Of a DNA stretch of 64,000 bases, positions 32,469 through 41,928 are shown one piece after another. This stretch comes from Oscillospiraceae bacterium (GTDB taxonomy: Bacteria; Bacillota; Clostridia; Oscillospirales; Oscillospiraceae). The number at the start of each line of letters is the position of its first letter. Position 1 is the stretch's first letter. Below the pieces are notes generated by a model. That model ran no database searches. It had not been told where the DNA came from and worked only from the letters and a program-made list of their open reading frames with translations. The position numbers were made by a program, and so were the translations under genes. The stretch is taken from NCBI GenBank assembly GCA_017535635.1, contig JAFXTU010000059.1, forward strand, positions 62,001 through 126,000, in the 5' to 3' direction.

Positions 32469-34752
32469 GCTTCCCTGCTCCTTTTCTTTCCTGATATGCG
32501 ATCTCCAAGGTTCCGCTCCGATCGGTCCGATAGACCTCCGCTCCGGCGTCCATCAGCCTGCGCAGGGTCTCCTCCGAGGGCAGGCCGAAGCTGTTGCGGC
32601 CTACGGAGATCACGGAGACATCCGGCGCCGAGGCCGCCAGAAGGTTTTGGGACGAGGAGTAACGAGAGCCGTGGTGTCCCACCGCCAGCAGCTCAAGGTC
32701 CGGCAGCTCCAGCCGTTCCAGCAGCCGGAGCTCCGTTTCCGCGGAGGCGTCCCCGGTGAGCAGTACGTCAAAATCCCCCAAGCTCAGAAGGGCGCAGAGA
32801 CCCTTCTCATTATTTCCGCCGCTTCCCAGCGGCGGGACGATCAAGGCCCGCAGCTCCCCAAAGGCCAGCTCTTCCACCTCGCCGGAAACGATCTTCACAG
32901 GCACTCCCAGTTCCTCCGCCGTTTGTATCAGCTCCTGGGCGAAGGAGTCCTCATCCGGCGGCGGGACGATGAGACAGCCCACCTTCATCCTTCGGAGCAG
33001 CTCCAGCGCTCCGTTTCGATGGTCCGCATCATAGTGGGAGAGGATCAGAGCGTCGAGCCTGGTGCGTCCCCTGGACAAGAGATACCTGGCCGCGATATCA
33101 CCGGCGTTTTCGGAAGAATTCAGGCTCCCGCAGTCCGCCGCCACGGCAAAGCCCTTCCCGCTGAGGACGACGCACTGTCCCTGACCCACATCCAGGATCC
33201 CTGCCAGGAGATCATCCTGCCGGTATAGCAGTGTTCCCAGGCAGATGCAGACGAGAAGGCTGGAGGCTGCCGCCAGCAGGCAGGGTCGCATTCGCCGGCG
33301 AAGACCGGGCCAGAAGCGGAAAAACAGAAGGAGCACGTACAGGAGAAACAGCCACAGGGCCAGCATCCGGTTGTCCGGGTACAGGGACGCGAAGGGAAGC
33401 CTGCCAACGGCTTTAACGATCACAGAGATATACCGCACCAGGAGACGGGCGGGCCAGCCGACAATGACTGCGCCGAAGGGCCAGAAAGAGCCCAGGATCG
33501 AGACCAACAGGCCAAGGCCGAAGCTGATCGTCACCGCCCATAGGATGAGCAGGTTCGTCAGCGGAGACAGCAGTGGGATCTGACCGAAGGCAAGGGCACT
33601 GACGGGCAGCGTCAGGATCTGAGCACCGAGACTGACAGCCAGGGTGCCTCGGACATAGCGCAGGATCATGCCGGGCAGACGCCGCTCCCTTCCGGCGGGC
33701 AGCCGCGGAAGGCTCCGATCCAGCTCCTGACTGAACAGCAGGATCCCCAGGGTGGCGGCAAAGCTCAGGATCAGCCCCACGTTCCGCAGTGCATAGGGGT
33801 TCCCTGCCGACATCAATGCCAGGGCCAGAGCCAACGCCGTCGGACCGTCATATTCTCTGTTCAGCAGGACGGAAAAACAAACCAGGATCATCATGATCCC
33901 AGCCCGGACCACGGAGGCGGTAAAGCCCGTCACGGCCATGAAGAGGAGGATCACCGGAATACAGATGAGGCTGCTCCGTTTTCCCCGCCCCAGGGCGAAA
34001 GCCAGGAAGGAGACAAGGAAGGACAGGTGCATCCCGGAGACGGCGATGCAGTGGAGGACTCCCGCCTCCCGCATCATGGCATAGAAGAAGGTATCCTTCT
34101 TCAGCTCGCTCCGGTCCCCCGTGAGGATGTCCGTAAGGAAGGCGGCGGTTTCCCCGTCCACGGCAACCCGGATGTTCCTTCTCAGACGCTCTCCCAGCTT
34201 TGCGGGAAAGAAACGAATGGCCGGGCCAGCCTCGCCCAGGAGCATTGGCGGACTATCTGCATTCCCAAAAAGGGGCAGGCCAAGGGAGAGGTAGTAGTCT
34301 TCCCCGGTCTTCTCCTGCGTCAGACTGAAATGGGCATTCAGGGCGATGCGCATCCCGGGCTCCAGGCCGCTCTCCTCGTCCAGATACAGCTGGCAGCGGA
34401 CGCCTTCCGCCTCCAGCTTGACGCTCTCGCCGTAGTTGGTCGCCTTCGGATACTCCAGCACCACCGCCTCCACCCGTCGGGTGCCTCCCGTGAGTCGGGC
34501 GGCCCTTTCCAGCACCAGGCGCTCCCACACCCCAAAGCACAGGCACCCTGCCAGCAGACCGATCCCCAGGAGAATTAACAGCCGCCGGGAGGAGCGCCAA
34601 AGGAAAAAACTAAGGATCAGGAGGGACAAAGGGATCAGCAGGAACAGCCAGTGTACCCGATCCGGCCAGAACAGCACACAGAGAAAGACCGACGCAGAGA
34701 AGGCAAAAGCCAGAACGGCAAGCTCTCTTCCCGCGACGGTCCCTCTTTTCAT
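32461..34752 (-). CDS. comEC: ComEC/Rec2 DNA-uptake channel
   Basis: A 763-residue protein. Two N-terminal helices are followed by a DUF4131 OB-like domain (about 80-180), the polytopic Competence domain (HCIAVSGMHLSFL, then about eight helices), and a C-terminal metallo-beta-lactamase-type domain from about 520 (SHYDADHRNG, VGHHGSRYSSS). It forms the channel that takes single-stranded DNA into the cell; the MBL part may degrade the other strand. I see no comEA in the window. The ribosome binding site is weak. Confidence 0.92.
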   Translation of the reverse strand: MKRGTVAGRELAVLAFAFSASVFLCVLFWPDRVHWLFLLIPLSLLILSFFLWRSSRRLLILLGIGLLAGCLCFGVWERLVLERAARLTGGTRRVEAVVLEYPKATNYGESVKLEAEGVRCQLYLDEESGLEPGMRIALNAHFSLTQEKTGEDYYLSLGLPLFGNADSPPMLLGEAGPAIRFFPAKLGERLRRNIRVAVDGETAAFLTDILTGDRSELKKDTFFYAMMREAGVLHCIAVSGMHLSFLVSFLAFALGRGKRSSLICIPVILLFMAVTGFTASVVRAGIMMILVCFSVLLNREYDGPTALALALALMSAGNPYALRNVGLILSFAATLGILLFSQELDRSLPRLPAGRERRLPGMILRYVRGTLAVSLGAQILTLPVSALAFGQIPLLSPLTNLLILWAVTISFGLGLLVSILGSFWPFGAVIVGWPARLLVRYISVIVKAVGRLPFASLYPDNRMLALWLFLLYVLLLFFRFWPGLRRRMRPCLLAAASSLLVCICLGTLLYRQDDLLAGILDVGQGQCVVLSGKGFAVAADCGSLNSSENAGDIAARYLLSRGRTRLDALILSHYDADHRNGALELLRRMKVGCLIVPPPDEDSFAQELIQTAEELGVPVKIVSGEVEELAFGELRALIVPPLGSGGNNEKGLCALLSLGDFDVLLTGDASAETELRLLERLELPDLELLAVGHHGSRYSSSQNLLAASAPDVSVISVGRNSFGLPSEETLRRLMDAGAEVYRTDRSGTLEIAYQERKGAGKHG

Positions 34753-34765
34753 GATTGCTATCCGA

Positions 34766-35104
34766 TCAACCCGGCGGCCAGGTCATATCCCGGCCGGAGA
34801 GGACATGGAAATGCAGATGCCGGACCGTCTGCCCCGCGCTCTCTCCCACATTGGAGACCACGCGGAAGCCTTCCAGGTCCTGATCCTTGGCCAGCTTGGC
34901 AATGACCTCAAAAATATGGGCTACCACCGCTGAATTCCCCTGGCTGACGGCAGCGGCGGAGTCGATGTGCTCCCGGGGGATCACCAGGAAATGCACCGGG
35001 GCCTGGGGCGCGATATCCTTAAAGGCATAGACCGATTCATCCTGATACAGGCAGTCGGAGGGGATCTCCCCCGCCGCGATCTTACAGAACAGGCAATCTT
35101 CCAT
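34766..35104 (-). CDS. HIT-family nucleotide hydrolase (HinT-like)
   Basis: A 112-residue protein with the histidine triad HLHFHVL near the C-terminus and CLFCKIAAGEIPS at the start. It hydrolyses AMP-lysine-type phosphoramidates. ATG 35104 has GGAGGT eight bases upstream; the in-frame TTG at 35113 is worse. It sits 18 bp after alaS in the same transcript. Confidence 0.93.
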   Translation of the reverse strand: MEDCLFCKIAAGEIPSDCLYQDESVYAFKDIAPQAPVHFLVIPREHIDSAAAVSQGNSAVVAHIFEVIAKLAKDQDLEGFRVVSNVGESAGQTVRHLHFHVLSGRDMTWPPG

Positions 35105-35122
35105 GGGAAACAACCTCCTTGC

Positions 35123-37762
35123 TCAACCCAGCTTGGCCGCCACAAAGGGCGCCAAGCCGTCCAGGGCCTCCTGCAGCTTGCTCGCGTCCTTTCCTCCGCC
35201 CATGGCGCTGTCCGGCTTGCCGCCGCCGCTGCCGCCGGCGATGGAAGTGACGTGCTTGATGATATCTCCCGCCCGGACACCGGAAGAGACCGCTTCCTTG
35301 CCGCAGACAGCCTGGAAGGTGATCTTCTCCCCGTTCACCGCCGCCAGGACCGCCACGGCGCAGGGGTCCTTCTCCCGGATGCGGTCGCCCGCCGAGCGCA
35401 GCCATTCGGCGCTCACGGCCCCGGCGTTCACCGCCGCCACCCGGAGCTTTCCTACCTGAGTTCCTGTGCTGAGAATCTCTCCGATCTCGGCGCGGATCAG
35501 CTGGTCCTGGAGCTTCTCCACGGTCCGGTGGCTCTCCTTCAGCTCGCTCATCACCGCGCCGGCACGATTCAGCAGCTCCGCAGGGGAGGTCTTCAGAGTC
35601 TCCGCCATTTCTTTTTCCAGCTTGTCCGCGTTTGCCATGTTCTCCATGCAGCGCAGGCCGGTGATGGCTTCGATCCGGCGGACGCCGGCGGCCACGGAAA
35701 ACTCGGAAAGGATGTGGAAGGAGCCGACCCGGGCCGTGTTCGCCAGGTGGGTGCCGCCGCAGAATTCCTTGGAAACCTCGCCCATACTGACCACCCGGAC
35801 CACGTCGCCGTACTTCTCCCCGAAGAGGGCCATGGCCCCCTCCTTCCGGGCTTCCTCGATGGGCAGCTCCCGCACGGTAACAGGGAGATCCTCCAGAACA
35901 TCCGAGTTGACCAGGGCCTCGATCTCCCGGAGCTGCTCCGGGGAAATGGGCTCGTAGTGCGTGAAGTCAAAGCGGAGCTGATCCGCCAGCACGAGAGAGC
36001 CTGCCTGCTGTACATGGTCTCCCAGGACCTTCCGCAGAGCGGCCTGGAGCAGGTGGGTGGCGCTGTGGGCACGCATGATGGCCCGGCGGGTGGGCACGTC
36101 CACCTGGGCGAGGACCGTGTCCTCGGCCTTCATCGCGCCCTTGCGGCACACGCCGTGGTGCAGGTACTTGTCGCCCTTGCTGAGAAGGACGTCGGTCACT
36201 TCAAAGATGCTGCCGTCGGAAGCCTGGAGCACACCGATATCCGCCCGCTGTCCTCCCTTCTCCGCGTAGAAGGGGGTCTTGTCCAGTACAAGAATGCCTT
36301 CCTTGCCCTCGCCCAGGACGCCGGAGAGTTCCCCGTCCTCCACGATGGCCAGAATCTTCCCTTCTCCGGAAAGCTCGGCATAGCCGATGAACTCGGTGGG
36401 GGTGTTGTCCAGACCCAGGTCGATGCTCTTCCAGGCTTCGGACATGTCGCCCCGGGCAGCCCTGGCCCGGTCCTTCTGCTCCTGGAGGCAGGCGGAAAAG
36501 CGTTCCCGGTCCACCGTCATGCCCTGCTCGGAGGCCATCTCCTCCGTGAGGTCAATGGGGAAGCCGTAGGTGTCGTGGAGCTTGAAGGCCGCGTCGCCGG
36601 AGAAGACCGTGGCCTTCTTCTTCTGGAAATCGGCCAGGTAGTCGTTGAAAATGCCCATCCCGGTGTCGATGGTACGGGCAAAGCTCTCCTCCTCGGTGCG
36701 GATGACCCGGGTGATGTAGCTCTGCCGCTCCCGCAGCTCGGGATAGGCCCCGCCGCTCTCGTGGACCACCATGTCGCAGACCTGGTAAAGGAAGGGCTCA
36801 TGGACGCCCAGGAGCCTGCCGTGGCGGGCAGCGCGGCGAAGGAGACGCCGCAGCACATAGCCCCGCCCCTCGTTGGAGGGCAGGACGCCGTCGGCGATCA
36901 TGAAGGTGGAGGAACGGATGTGGTCGGTGATGATGCGAAGGGACACGTCCTTCTCGTAAGACTGTCCATACCGGGCGCCGGTGATCTCGCTGACCTTGTG
37001 GGTGATATTCATCACCGTGTCCACGTCGAAGAGGCTGTCCACCTCCTGGCAGACCACAGCCAGCCGCTCCAGTCCCATGCCGGTGTCGATGTTCTTCTGG
37101 CTCAGGGGGGTGTAGTTGTCGTGGCCATCGTTGTTGAATTGGGTAAAGACCAGGTTCCACACCTCGATATAGCGGTCGCAGTCGCAGCCCACGGTGCAGT
37201 CCGGCTTGCCGCAGCCGTAGGCTTCGCCCCGGTCGTAATAGATTTCGGAGCAGGGGCCGCAGGGGCCGCTGCCATGCTCCCAGAAGTTGTCCGCCTTGCC
37301 GAAGCGGAAGATCCGGTCCTCCGGGATTCCGATCATCTCATGCCAAAGGTTCCAGGCCTCGTCGTCGTCCAGATAGACGGAGGGATAGAGCCGGTCCGGG
37401 TCCAGCCCGACCCATTCCGGAGAGGTCAGGAATTCCCAGGCCCAGGCGATGGCCTCCTTCTTGAAATAGTCCCCGAAGGAGAAGTTGCCCAGCATCTCAA
37501 AAAATGTGCCGTGGCGGGCCGTCTTGCCTATGTTCTCGATATCCGGCGTACGGATGCACTTCTGGCAAGTGGTGACTCTGCGGCGCGGCGGCTCCTGCTC
37601 CCCGGTGAACCAGGTTTTCATGGGGCTCATGCCCGCGTTGATGAGCAGCAGCGAGGGATCGTTCTGCGGGATCAGGGAGAAACTGGGCAGCCGCAGATGA
37701 CCCTTGGTCTCAAAAAAGCTCAGGTACTTTTCCCGAAGCTCATTCAGTCCGTATTTTTCCAT
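35123..37762 (-). CDS. alaS: Alanyl-tRNA synthetase
   Basis: An 879-residue class II synthetase of normal length. The catalytic core is at 1-240 (motif 2 around FFEMLGNFSFGDYFKKEA). The editing domain has HSATHLL (HxxxH) and FCGGTHL, and a C-terminal oligomerisation/DHHA1 domain ends with GGGKPDSAMGGG. It charges and proofreads tRNA-Ala. I chose ATG 37762 (MEKYGLNELREKYL) with GGAGGT upstream, seven bases after the mltG stop; the in-frame ATG at 37807 lies inside mltG. Confidence 0.95.
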   Translation of the reverse strand: MEKYGLNELREKYLSFFETKGHLRLPSFSLIPQNDPSLLLINAGMSPMKTWFTGEQEPPRRRVTTCQKCIRTPDIENIGKTARHGTFFEMLGNFSFGDYFKKEAIAWAWEFLTSPEWVGLDPDRLYPSVYLDDDEAWNLWHEMIGIPEDRIFRFGKADNFWEHGSGPCGPCSEIYYDRGEAYGCGKPDCTVGCDCDRYIEVWNLVFTQFNNDGHDNYTPLSQKNIDTGMGLERLAVVCQEVDSLFDVDTVMNITHKVSEITGARYGQSYEKDVSLRIITDHIRSSTFMIADGVLPSNEGRGYVLRRLLRRAARHGRLLGVHEPFLYQVCDMVVHESGGAYPELRERQSYITRVIRTEEESFARTIDTGMGIFNDYLADFQKKKATVFSGDAAFKLHDTYGFPIDLTEEMASEQGMTVDRERFSACLQEQKDRARAARGDMSEAWKSIDLGLDNTPTEFIGYAELSGEGKILAIVEDGELSGVLGEGKEGILVLDKTPFYAEKGGQRADIGVLQASDGSIFEVTDVLLSKGDKYLHHGVCRKGAMKAEDTVLAQVDVPTRRAIMRAHSATHLLQAALRKVLGDHVQQAGSLVLADQLRFDFTHYEPISPEQLREIEALVNSDVLEDLPVTVRELPIEEARKEGAMALFGEKYGDVVRVVSMGEVSKEFCGGTHLANTARVGSFHILSEFSVAAGVRRIEAITGLRCMENMANADKLEKEMAETLKTSPAELLNRAGAVMSELKESHRTVEKLQDQLIRAEIGEILSTGTQVGKLRVAAVNAGAVSAEWLRSAGDRIREKDPCAVAVLAAVNGEKITFQAVCGKEAVSSGVRAGDIIKHVTSIAGGSGGGKPDSAMGGGKDASKLQEALDGLAPFVAAKLG

Positions 37763-37769
37763 CTCTTGT

Positions 37770-39527
37770 TCAACCTCCGAAGTCGGAACTGTATATGAAG
37801 TACTCAAACTGGGACATGGTGGTAAAGAAGTTGTGGCTCCCGTGCTTGTTCAGGGCGTAGAAATAATAGCCGGTGCTCTCCGGTTCGATGGCCGCACGGA
37901 TGGAGGCCATGCCCGGATTGGCGATGGGGCCGGGAGGCAGACCGGTATACTTATAGGTGTTGTATGGGCTGTCGATCTCCAGATCCTCATTGGTGAGGGT
38001 GGGCTTCCGCTCCTCCAGGGCATACTGGATGGTGGCGTCGATCTGAAGATAGGGATAAGAGCTGCTGTTGAGACGGTTGTAGATCACCGAGGCGATGGTG
38101 GCCCGCTCCGCATCGGTGCCCGCCTCCATTTCGATCAGGGAGGCGACCGTGAGGATCTCCCGCAGGGAGTACCCGGATTCCCGGACGTTCAGCATCGTCT
38201 CCGCCGTCATCTTTGAGGCAAAGTTGGAAAGGAACTTTCCGATGGCCTCCTCCGGCTCCGAGGGGGCAAAGAATTCGTAGGTGTCCGGGAAGAGATAGCC
38301 CTCCAGGCGGTTTTCCTCGCCATAGGGGATGTCCTCCAGGAAATCAAAACCAAACTCATGGTTTGCCGAGCACTCCAGGAGCGTCTCATAGGGGCATACC
38401 CCGTGTTCGGCCAGGATCTGGAAGGTCTGCTTCAGGGTCTTGCCCTCCGGGATCATCACCATAACGGTATTCCGTTCCTCCACCCGATCCTCCTGCTGCA
38501 TGGCATGGATCATGGCATTGTAGTCCAGCCGGGAGGAAATGGTGTAGACCCCGGGCTCCACCTTCGTCTCCGCCTTCATGAGCTTCGCAAACAGGAGGAA
38601 CAGCGGACGGTACTTGATGATCCCCTTGCTGGAAAGCTCTGAGGCGACCTGGGCCATATCCCGGTCTTCTCCCACATAGATCTCCGCTTCCACGATATCC
38701 TTATTCAGGGAGAGAACGTCGTCCGCGGCCAGCCATGCCCCGGAGGCCAGGATGGCGCTGACGCAGATCACAAAGCCGAAATACATCAGCCCGCCCCGCA
38801 GCCCCGTTCGGTAGCTTCTGGCCCGGCGGATGGGCATATAATCCCGCTCCCGGTACTCCACCGCGGGCGGCTCTTTTTTGGGAGGCTCCTCTGTTTTCGG
38901 TCTCCGGACCGTACGGACCACGGTGGGAGCGTTGGAGGGCTTCGGAGTCCTGCGCCGCAGCGGCGCGGGGGGCTGGACGGCCAGGGTATCGGTGTCCTTC
39001 TTGGAGAAAATGTGCGTTTCTTCCTTCTCGGAATCTACCGGCTCCTCAGAAACAGCCTCCTGGGTCAGAAGTTCCTCTTCTCCTTCCGGAAGCTGCTCCT
39101 CCTGAGCGGAGGCTGAATCATTGCCGGTCTGATCGGACTCTGTTTCCTCTGCCGGCTGATTCCCGCCCTCCGACACCGTTTGGAAGATGGCGGTAAAGTC
39201 GATCTCTTCCCGGGTCTCCGGTTCTCCCCGCAGAGAAGGCGGATTCTTCGCCCCTTCCTCCTTAAGCTTCCAGCCGAACTTCGCCAGCGCCTCGGCCACT
39301 TCCTGATCCGTAGCGCGTCCGGGCTTCGGAGCGGAAGCTTCCGCAGGGCTGACAGCACCAGATGCCGAAGACATGCTCGCAATGTCTTCGGCTGGGTCCT
39401 TCCCTTTCAGGTTTTTCTTCAATCGCTCTCCAAGCCTGGAGAACCGGTCCTGATTTTTCGTCGTAACACTCTCCCGATGAAACACATAGGATGAGCCGAA
39501 AGGGACGGAAAACAACCGTCCACTCAT
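37770..39527 (-). CDS. mltG: Endolytic transglycosylase MltG (YceG-like), long N-terminal region
   Basis: Up to 585 residues. About 240 residues of acidic, low-complexity cytoplasmic sequence precede one membrane helix (MYFGFVICVSAILASGAWLA). The YceG domain follows with catalytic Glu in SLIEMEA and YNTYKYTGLPPGPIANPG. MltG cuts nascent glycan strands near the membrane and sets strand length. The true start is uncertain: ATG 39527 has no clear ribosome binding site, while GGGAGAG near 39473 has no start codon at normal spacing. alaS follows after seven bases. Confidence 0.85.
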   Translation of the reverse strand: MSGRLFSVPFGSSYVFHRESVTTKNQDRFSRLGERLKKNLKGKDPAEDIASMSSASGAVSPAEASAPKPGRATDQEVAEALAKFGWKLKEEGAKNPPSLRGEPETREEIDFTAIFQTVSEGGNQPAEETESDQTGNDSASAQEEQLPEGEEELLTQEAVSEEPVDSEKEETHIFSKKDTDTLAVQPPAPLRRRTPKPSNAPTVVRTVRRPKTEEPPKKEPPAVEYRERDYMPIRRARSYRTGLRGGLMYFGFVICVSAILASGAWLAADDVLSLNKDIVEAEIYVGEDRDMAQVASELSSKGIIKYRPLFLLFAKLMKAETKVEPGVYTISSRLDYNAMIHAMQQEDRVEERNTVMVMIPEGKTLKQTFQILAEHGVCPYETLLECSANHEFGFDFLEDIPYGEENRLEGYLFPDTYEFFAPSEPEEAIGKFLSNFASKMTAETMLNVRESGYSLREILTVASLIEMEAGTDAERATIASVIYNRLNSSSYPYLQIDATIQYALEERKPTLTNEDLEIDSPYNTYKYTGLPPGPIANPGMASIRAAIEPESTGYYFYALNKHGSHNFFTTMSQFEYFIYSSDFGG

Positions 39528-39598
39528 CGGCGGCCCGACTGGTTTTATCCGCGCACGGCGGGCGCTGGGAAACAGGGCGCGGGGAAAGGAATCAAAGC

Positions 39599-39769
39599 AT
39601 GTTCTGTTCCAACAACAATAACAACAGCTGCTGGATCTGGATCATCCTGATCCTCTTTATCATCTTCTTCTGGGGCTGCGGCAGCGGCTGCAACAACGGC
39701 TGCAACAACAACTGCAACTGCGGCGGCTGCAACAATGGCTGCGGCGGCTGCGACAACGGCTGCTGCTGA
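39599..39769 (+). CDS. Cys/Asn/Gly-rich membrane microprotein
   Basis: A 56-residue protein: MFCSNNNNNSC, one strongly hydrophobic helix (WIWIILILFIIFFW), then a tail of CNNGC, CNCGGC and CGGC units with 13 cysteines in about 33 residues. AAAGGA lies eight bases before ATG 39599. Similar short Clostridia proteins are sometimes automatically named chorion-class high-cysteine proteins; no function is known. Metal binding or a spore-layer role are guesses. It is divergent from mltG. Confidence 0.7.
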   Translation: MFCSNNNNNSCWIWIILILFIIFFWGCGSGCNNGCNNNCNCGGCNNGCGGCDNGCC

Positions 39770-39809
39770 ACAGGGAGGAAGCGGCAGAGAGCTTCGGTAC
39801 GCCTTCCTC

Positions 39810-40379
39810 TCAGAATCGCAGAATCCGTGACTCCGTCACCAGGCAGCACACCGGCTGGTCGTGTTTTTCCCGGGGAACGTGCTCCATCAGGAGCGCGTCC
39901 CTGGCCACGCCCACGGAAAACAATCTTCGGGAAGCGAGAAACCGGTCATAGTATCCGCCGCCCTGACCCATACGGTAACCCTCCGCATCAAAGGCCAGGC
40001 CCGGCACAAGGATCAGATCGCCCTCCGCAGGCTCCAGACGGGGCGCGGAGGCATCCGGCTCCGGGATGGGAACTACGGTCCCGTCCGTAAGGCAGCCCCG
40101 CCGGTATTCCGCAAAGAACATCTCGCCCCCGGGAAGGCTCACCGGCAGCGCGACCGTTTTTCCCAGATTCATCAGCAGGCGGAGCAGCCGGTGCGTATCC
40201 ACCTCATGACCTACGCTGAGATACAGGAACGCCCTGGATGCTGCCAACACCTCCGGTAAAACTGATAAATTATTATAAATAGCTTTGTCGCTAATTTCAA
40301 GCTCTTTTTCGCTGAGAAGCGCGATCCTCCGGCGCAAATCCCGCCGGAGTTCCCGTTTCACTTCCTTCAGATCTGCCAT
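39810..40379 (-). CDS. 5-formyltetrahydrofolate cyclo-ligase
   Basis: A 189-residue enzyme that converts 5-formyl-THF and ATP to 5,10-methenyl-THF. The N-terminal basic helix is KRELRRDLRRRI and the diagnostic active-site stretch VPGLAFDAEGYRMGQGGGYYDRFL lies near residue 140. It is the last gene of the leftward operon and starts 34 bases after the WecG stop, separated by a perfect palindrome. Confidence 0.92.
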   Translation of the reverse strand: MADLKEVKRELRRDLRRRIALLSEKELEISDKAIYNNLSVLPEVLAASRAFLYLSVGHEVDTHRLLRLLMNLGKTVALPVSLPGGEMFFAEYRRGCLTDGTVVPIPEPDASAPRLEPAEGDLILVPGLAFDAEGYRMGQGGGYYDRFLASRRLFSVGVARDALLMEHVPREKHDQPVCCLVTESRILRF

Positions 40380-40391
40380 AGTCCCTCCTAT

Positions 40392-40413
40392 GGGCCGCCG
40401 GATCCGGCGGCCC
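40392..40413. repeat. 22-bp perfect palindrome
   Basis: GGGCCGCCGGATCCGGCGGCCC is self-complementary over 22 bp. It lies directly between the WecG-family stop codon and the ribosome binding site of the cyclo-ligase gene. No T run follows, so a processing or stability hairpin is more likely than a terminator. Confidence 0.6.
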
Positions 40414-41160
40414 TCACTCTGTTCCCTCCGCAGACGCCCTTCCGTGCAGAAGACGCTCCCACACCACGGAAAGAAGAAAAACCGGCAGCTTGATCATCCG
40501 CCGGATGCGGCTGGGCTGGCTGATGAGCCGGTACAGCCATTCCAGGCCCAGACGGCGCCAGCCCTCCGGCGCCCGCTTTACGTCCCCGGCAAACACGTCC
40601 ATGCTGCCGCCGACGCCCAGCATCAGAGCCGGACCCACCTCATCGCGGTGGGAGGCCATCCACAGCTCCTGCCGGGGAAAGCCGAGGCAGACCAGAATCA
40701 GCCGCGCTCCCGAAGCCCGGAGAGAAGCCAACACCGGCTCGTCCTCCTGAAAATACCCGTCTCCGCAGCCGGCAACGACCAGCCCGGAATGCCTCTTTTT
40801 AAGGTTTTCTCCGGCCCGTTCCGCCACGCCTGGTTTTGCGCCCAGCAGATAAACGGGGATCCCCTGCTCTGCGCAGATGTCCAGGAGATGCTCTGTGAGC
40901 TCAATGCCGGGCACCCGCTCCACCAGCGGCGTCCCCAGGATCCGGGCGGCATAGATGATGCCGATCCCGTCCGGGATCACCAGGTCCGCCCCGTTGAGGG
41001 CAGAGTGCAGCTCGGGCATGCTCCGGGCCAGCCAGACGATCTCCGGATTGGGCGTGACAATATAGTGCCCGCCCTCCTCGGCCATCAGCGCCGCGGCGTC
41101 CCGGACCGCCTCCTCCATGCTGAGCCGGTCAAACCCGATGCCTTTTACAGAGACACGCAT
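40414..41160 (-). CDS. WecG/TagA/CpsF-family glycosyltransferase
   Basis: A 248-residue GT26 enzyme. YIVTPNPEIVWLAR, GADLVIPDGIGIIYAAR, YLLGAKPG and LVCLGFPRQELWM are family signatures. It adds a ManNAc- or ManNAcA-type sugar to a lipid-linked GlcNAc in teichoic acid, capsule or enterobacterial-antigen pathways. The UDP-GlcNAc 2-epimerase at 61.7-62.8 kb could supply UDP-ManNAc. The start overlaps the sirtuin gene by 16 bases, with AAGGTG eight bases upstream. Confidence 0.88.
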   Translation of the reverse strand: MRVSVKGIGFDRLSMEEAVRDAAALMAEEGGHYIVTPNPEIVWLARSMPELHSALNGADLVIPDGIGIIYAARILGTPLVERVPGIELTEHLLDICAEQGIPVYLLGAKPGVAERAGENLKKRHSGLVVAGCGDGYFQEDEPVLASLRASGARLILVCLGFPRQELWMASHRDEVGPALMLGVGGSMDVFAGDVKRAPEGWRRLGLEWLYRLISQPSRIRRMIKLPVFLLSVVWERLLHGRASAEGTE

Positions 41161-41873
41161 TGACGGAACACCTTGCCAAGGCTGTCGTGGATCACCAGAT
41201 CCGCCTGGTCGTCGTAGGGGGTGACGGATTTGTTGATCAGCACCAATCGTCTGCCCCGGTAATAGTCGACGAGGCCCGCCGCCGGGTAGACCGTCAGAGA
41301 CGTGCCGCCCACGATCAACAGGTCCGCGTTCCGAATATAGCGCACGGCCTGCTCCATGTCGCCGTCGTGGAGGCTCTCCTCATAGAGCACCACATCGGGC
41401 TTGATGATCCCGCCGCAGCGGTCGCATTTGGGAACGTCCTCGGCGGCAAGGATCTCCTCCACGGAGAAGCTCTTCCCGCAGGAGAGGCAGTAGTTTTTCA
41501 GGGTCGTGCCGTGAAGCTCGATCACGTTCTTGTTGCCCGCCTTCTGGTGCAGGCCGTCGATGTTCTGGGTCAGCACGGCCCGGAGCTTCCCTTCCGCTTC
41601 CAGTTTTGCCAGCGCCCGGTGACAGTCGTTGGGCTGTGCCTCCGGGTAGATCATCTTATCCCGGTAGAAACGATAGAACTTCTCCGGCCAGCGGACAAAA
41701 TAGCTGTGGCTGATGATCGTTTCCGGCGGCTCGTCGTATTTCTGATTGTACAGGCCGTCCACACTGCGGAAGTCCGGGATGCCGGACTCCGTGGAGACGC
41801 CGGCGCCGCCGAAAAACACGATGTTCCCGCTCTCTTCGATCCAGGTTTTCAGGGTCATGATCGGGTCGGACAT
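41145..41873 (-). CDS. cobB: NAD-dependent protein deacylase, SIR2 family
   Basis: A 242-residue sirtuin. NAD-binding GAGVSTESGIPDFRS, TQNIDGLHQKAG, catalytic His in ELHGT, and a zinc-binding set CLSCGKSF...CDRCGG are present. It removes acetyl or acyl groups from lysines using NAD. GAGGAGG precedes the ATG. It lies in the five-gene leftward operon headed by the 78-residue protein. Confidence 0.92.
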   Translation of the reverse strand: MSDPIMTLKTWIEESGNIVFFGGAGVSTESGIPDFRSVDGLYNQKYDEPPETIISHSYFVRWPEKFYRFYRDKMIYPEAQPNDCHRALAKLEAEGKLRAVLTQNIDGLHQKAGNKNVIELHGTTLKNYCLSCGKSFSVEEILAAEDVPKCDRCGGIIKPDVVLYEESLHDGDMEQAVRYIRNADLLIVGGTSLTVYPAAGLVDYYRGRRLVLINKSVTPYDDQADLVIHDSLGKVFRQCVSL

Positions 41874-41928
41874 AGGTTCTCCTCCTCTCGGTGCTGATCA
41901 TGCGGATTGATTCCATTGCTTTGTTTTC

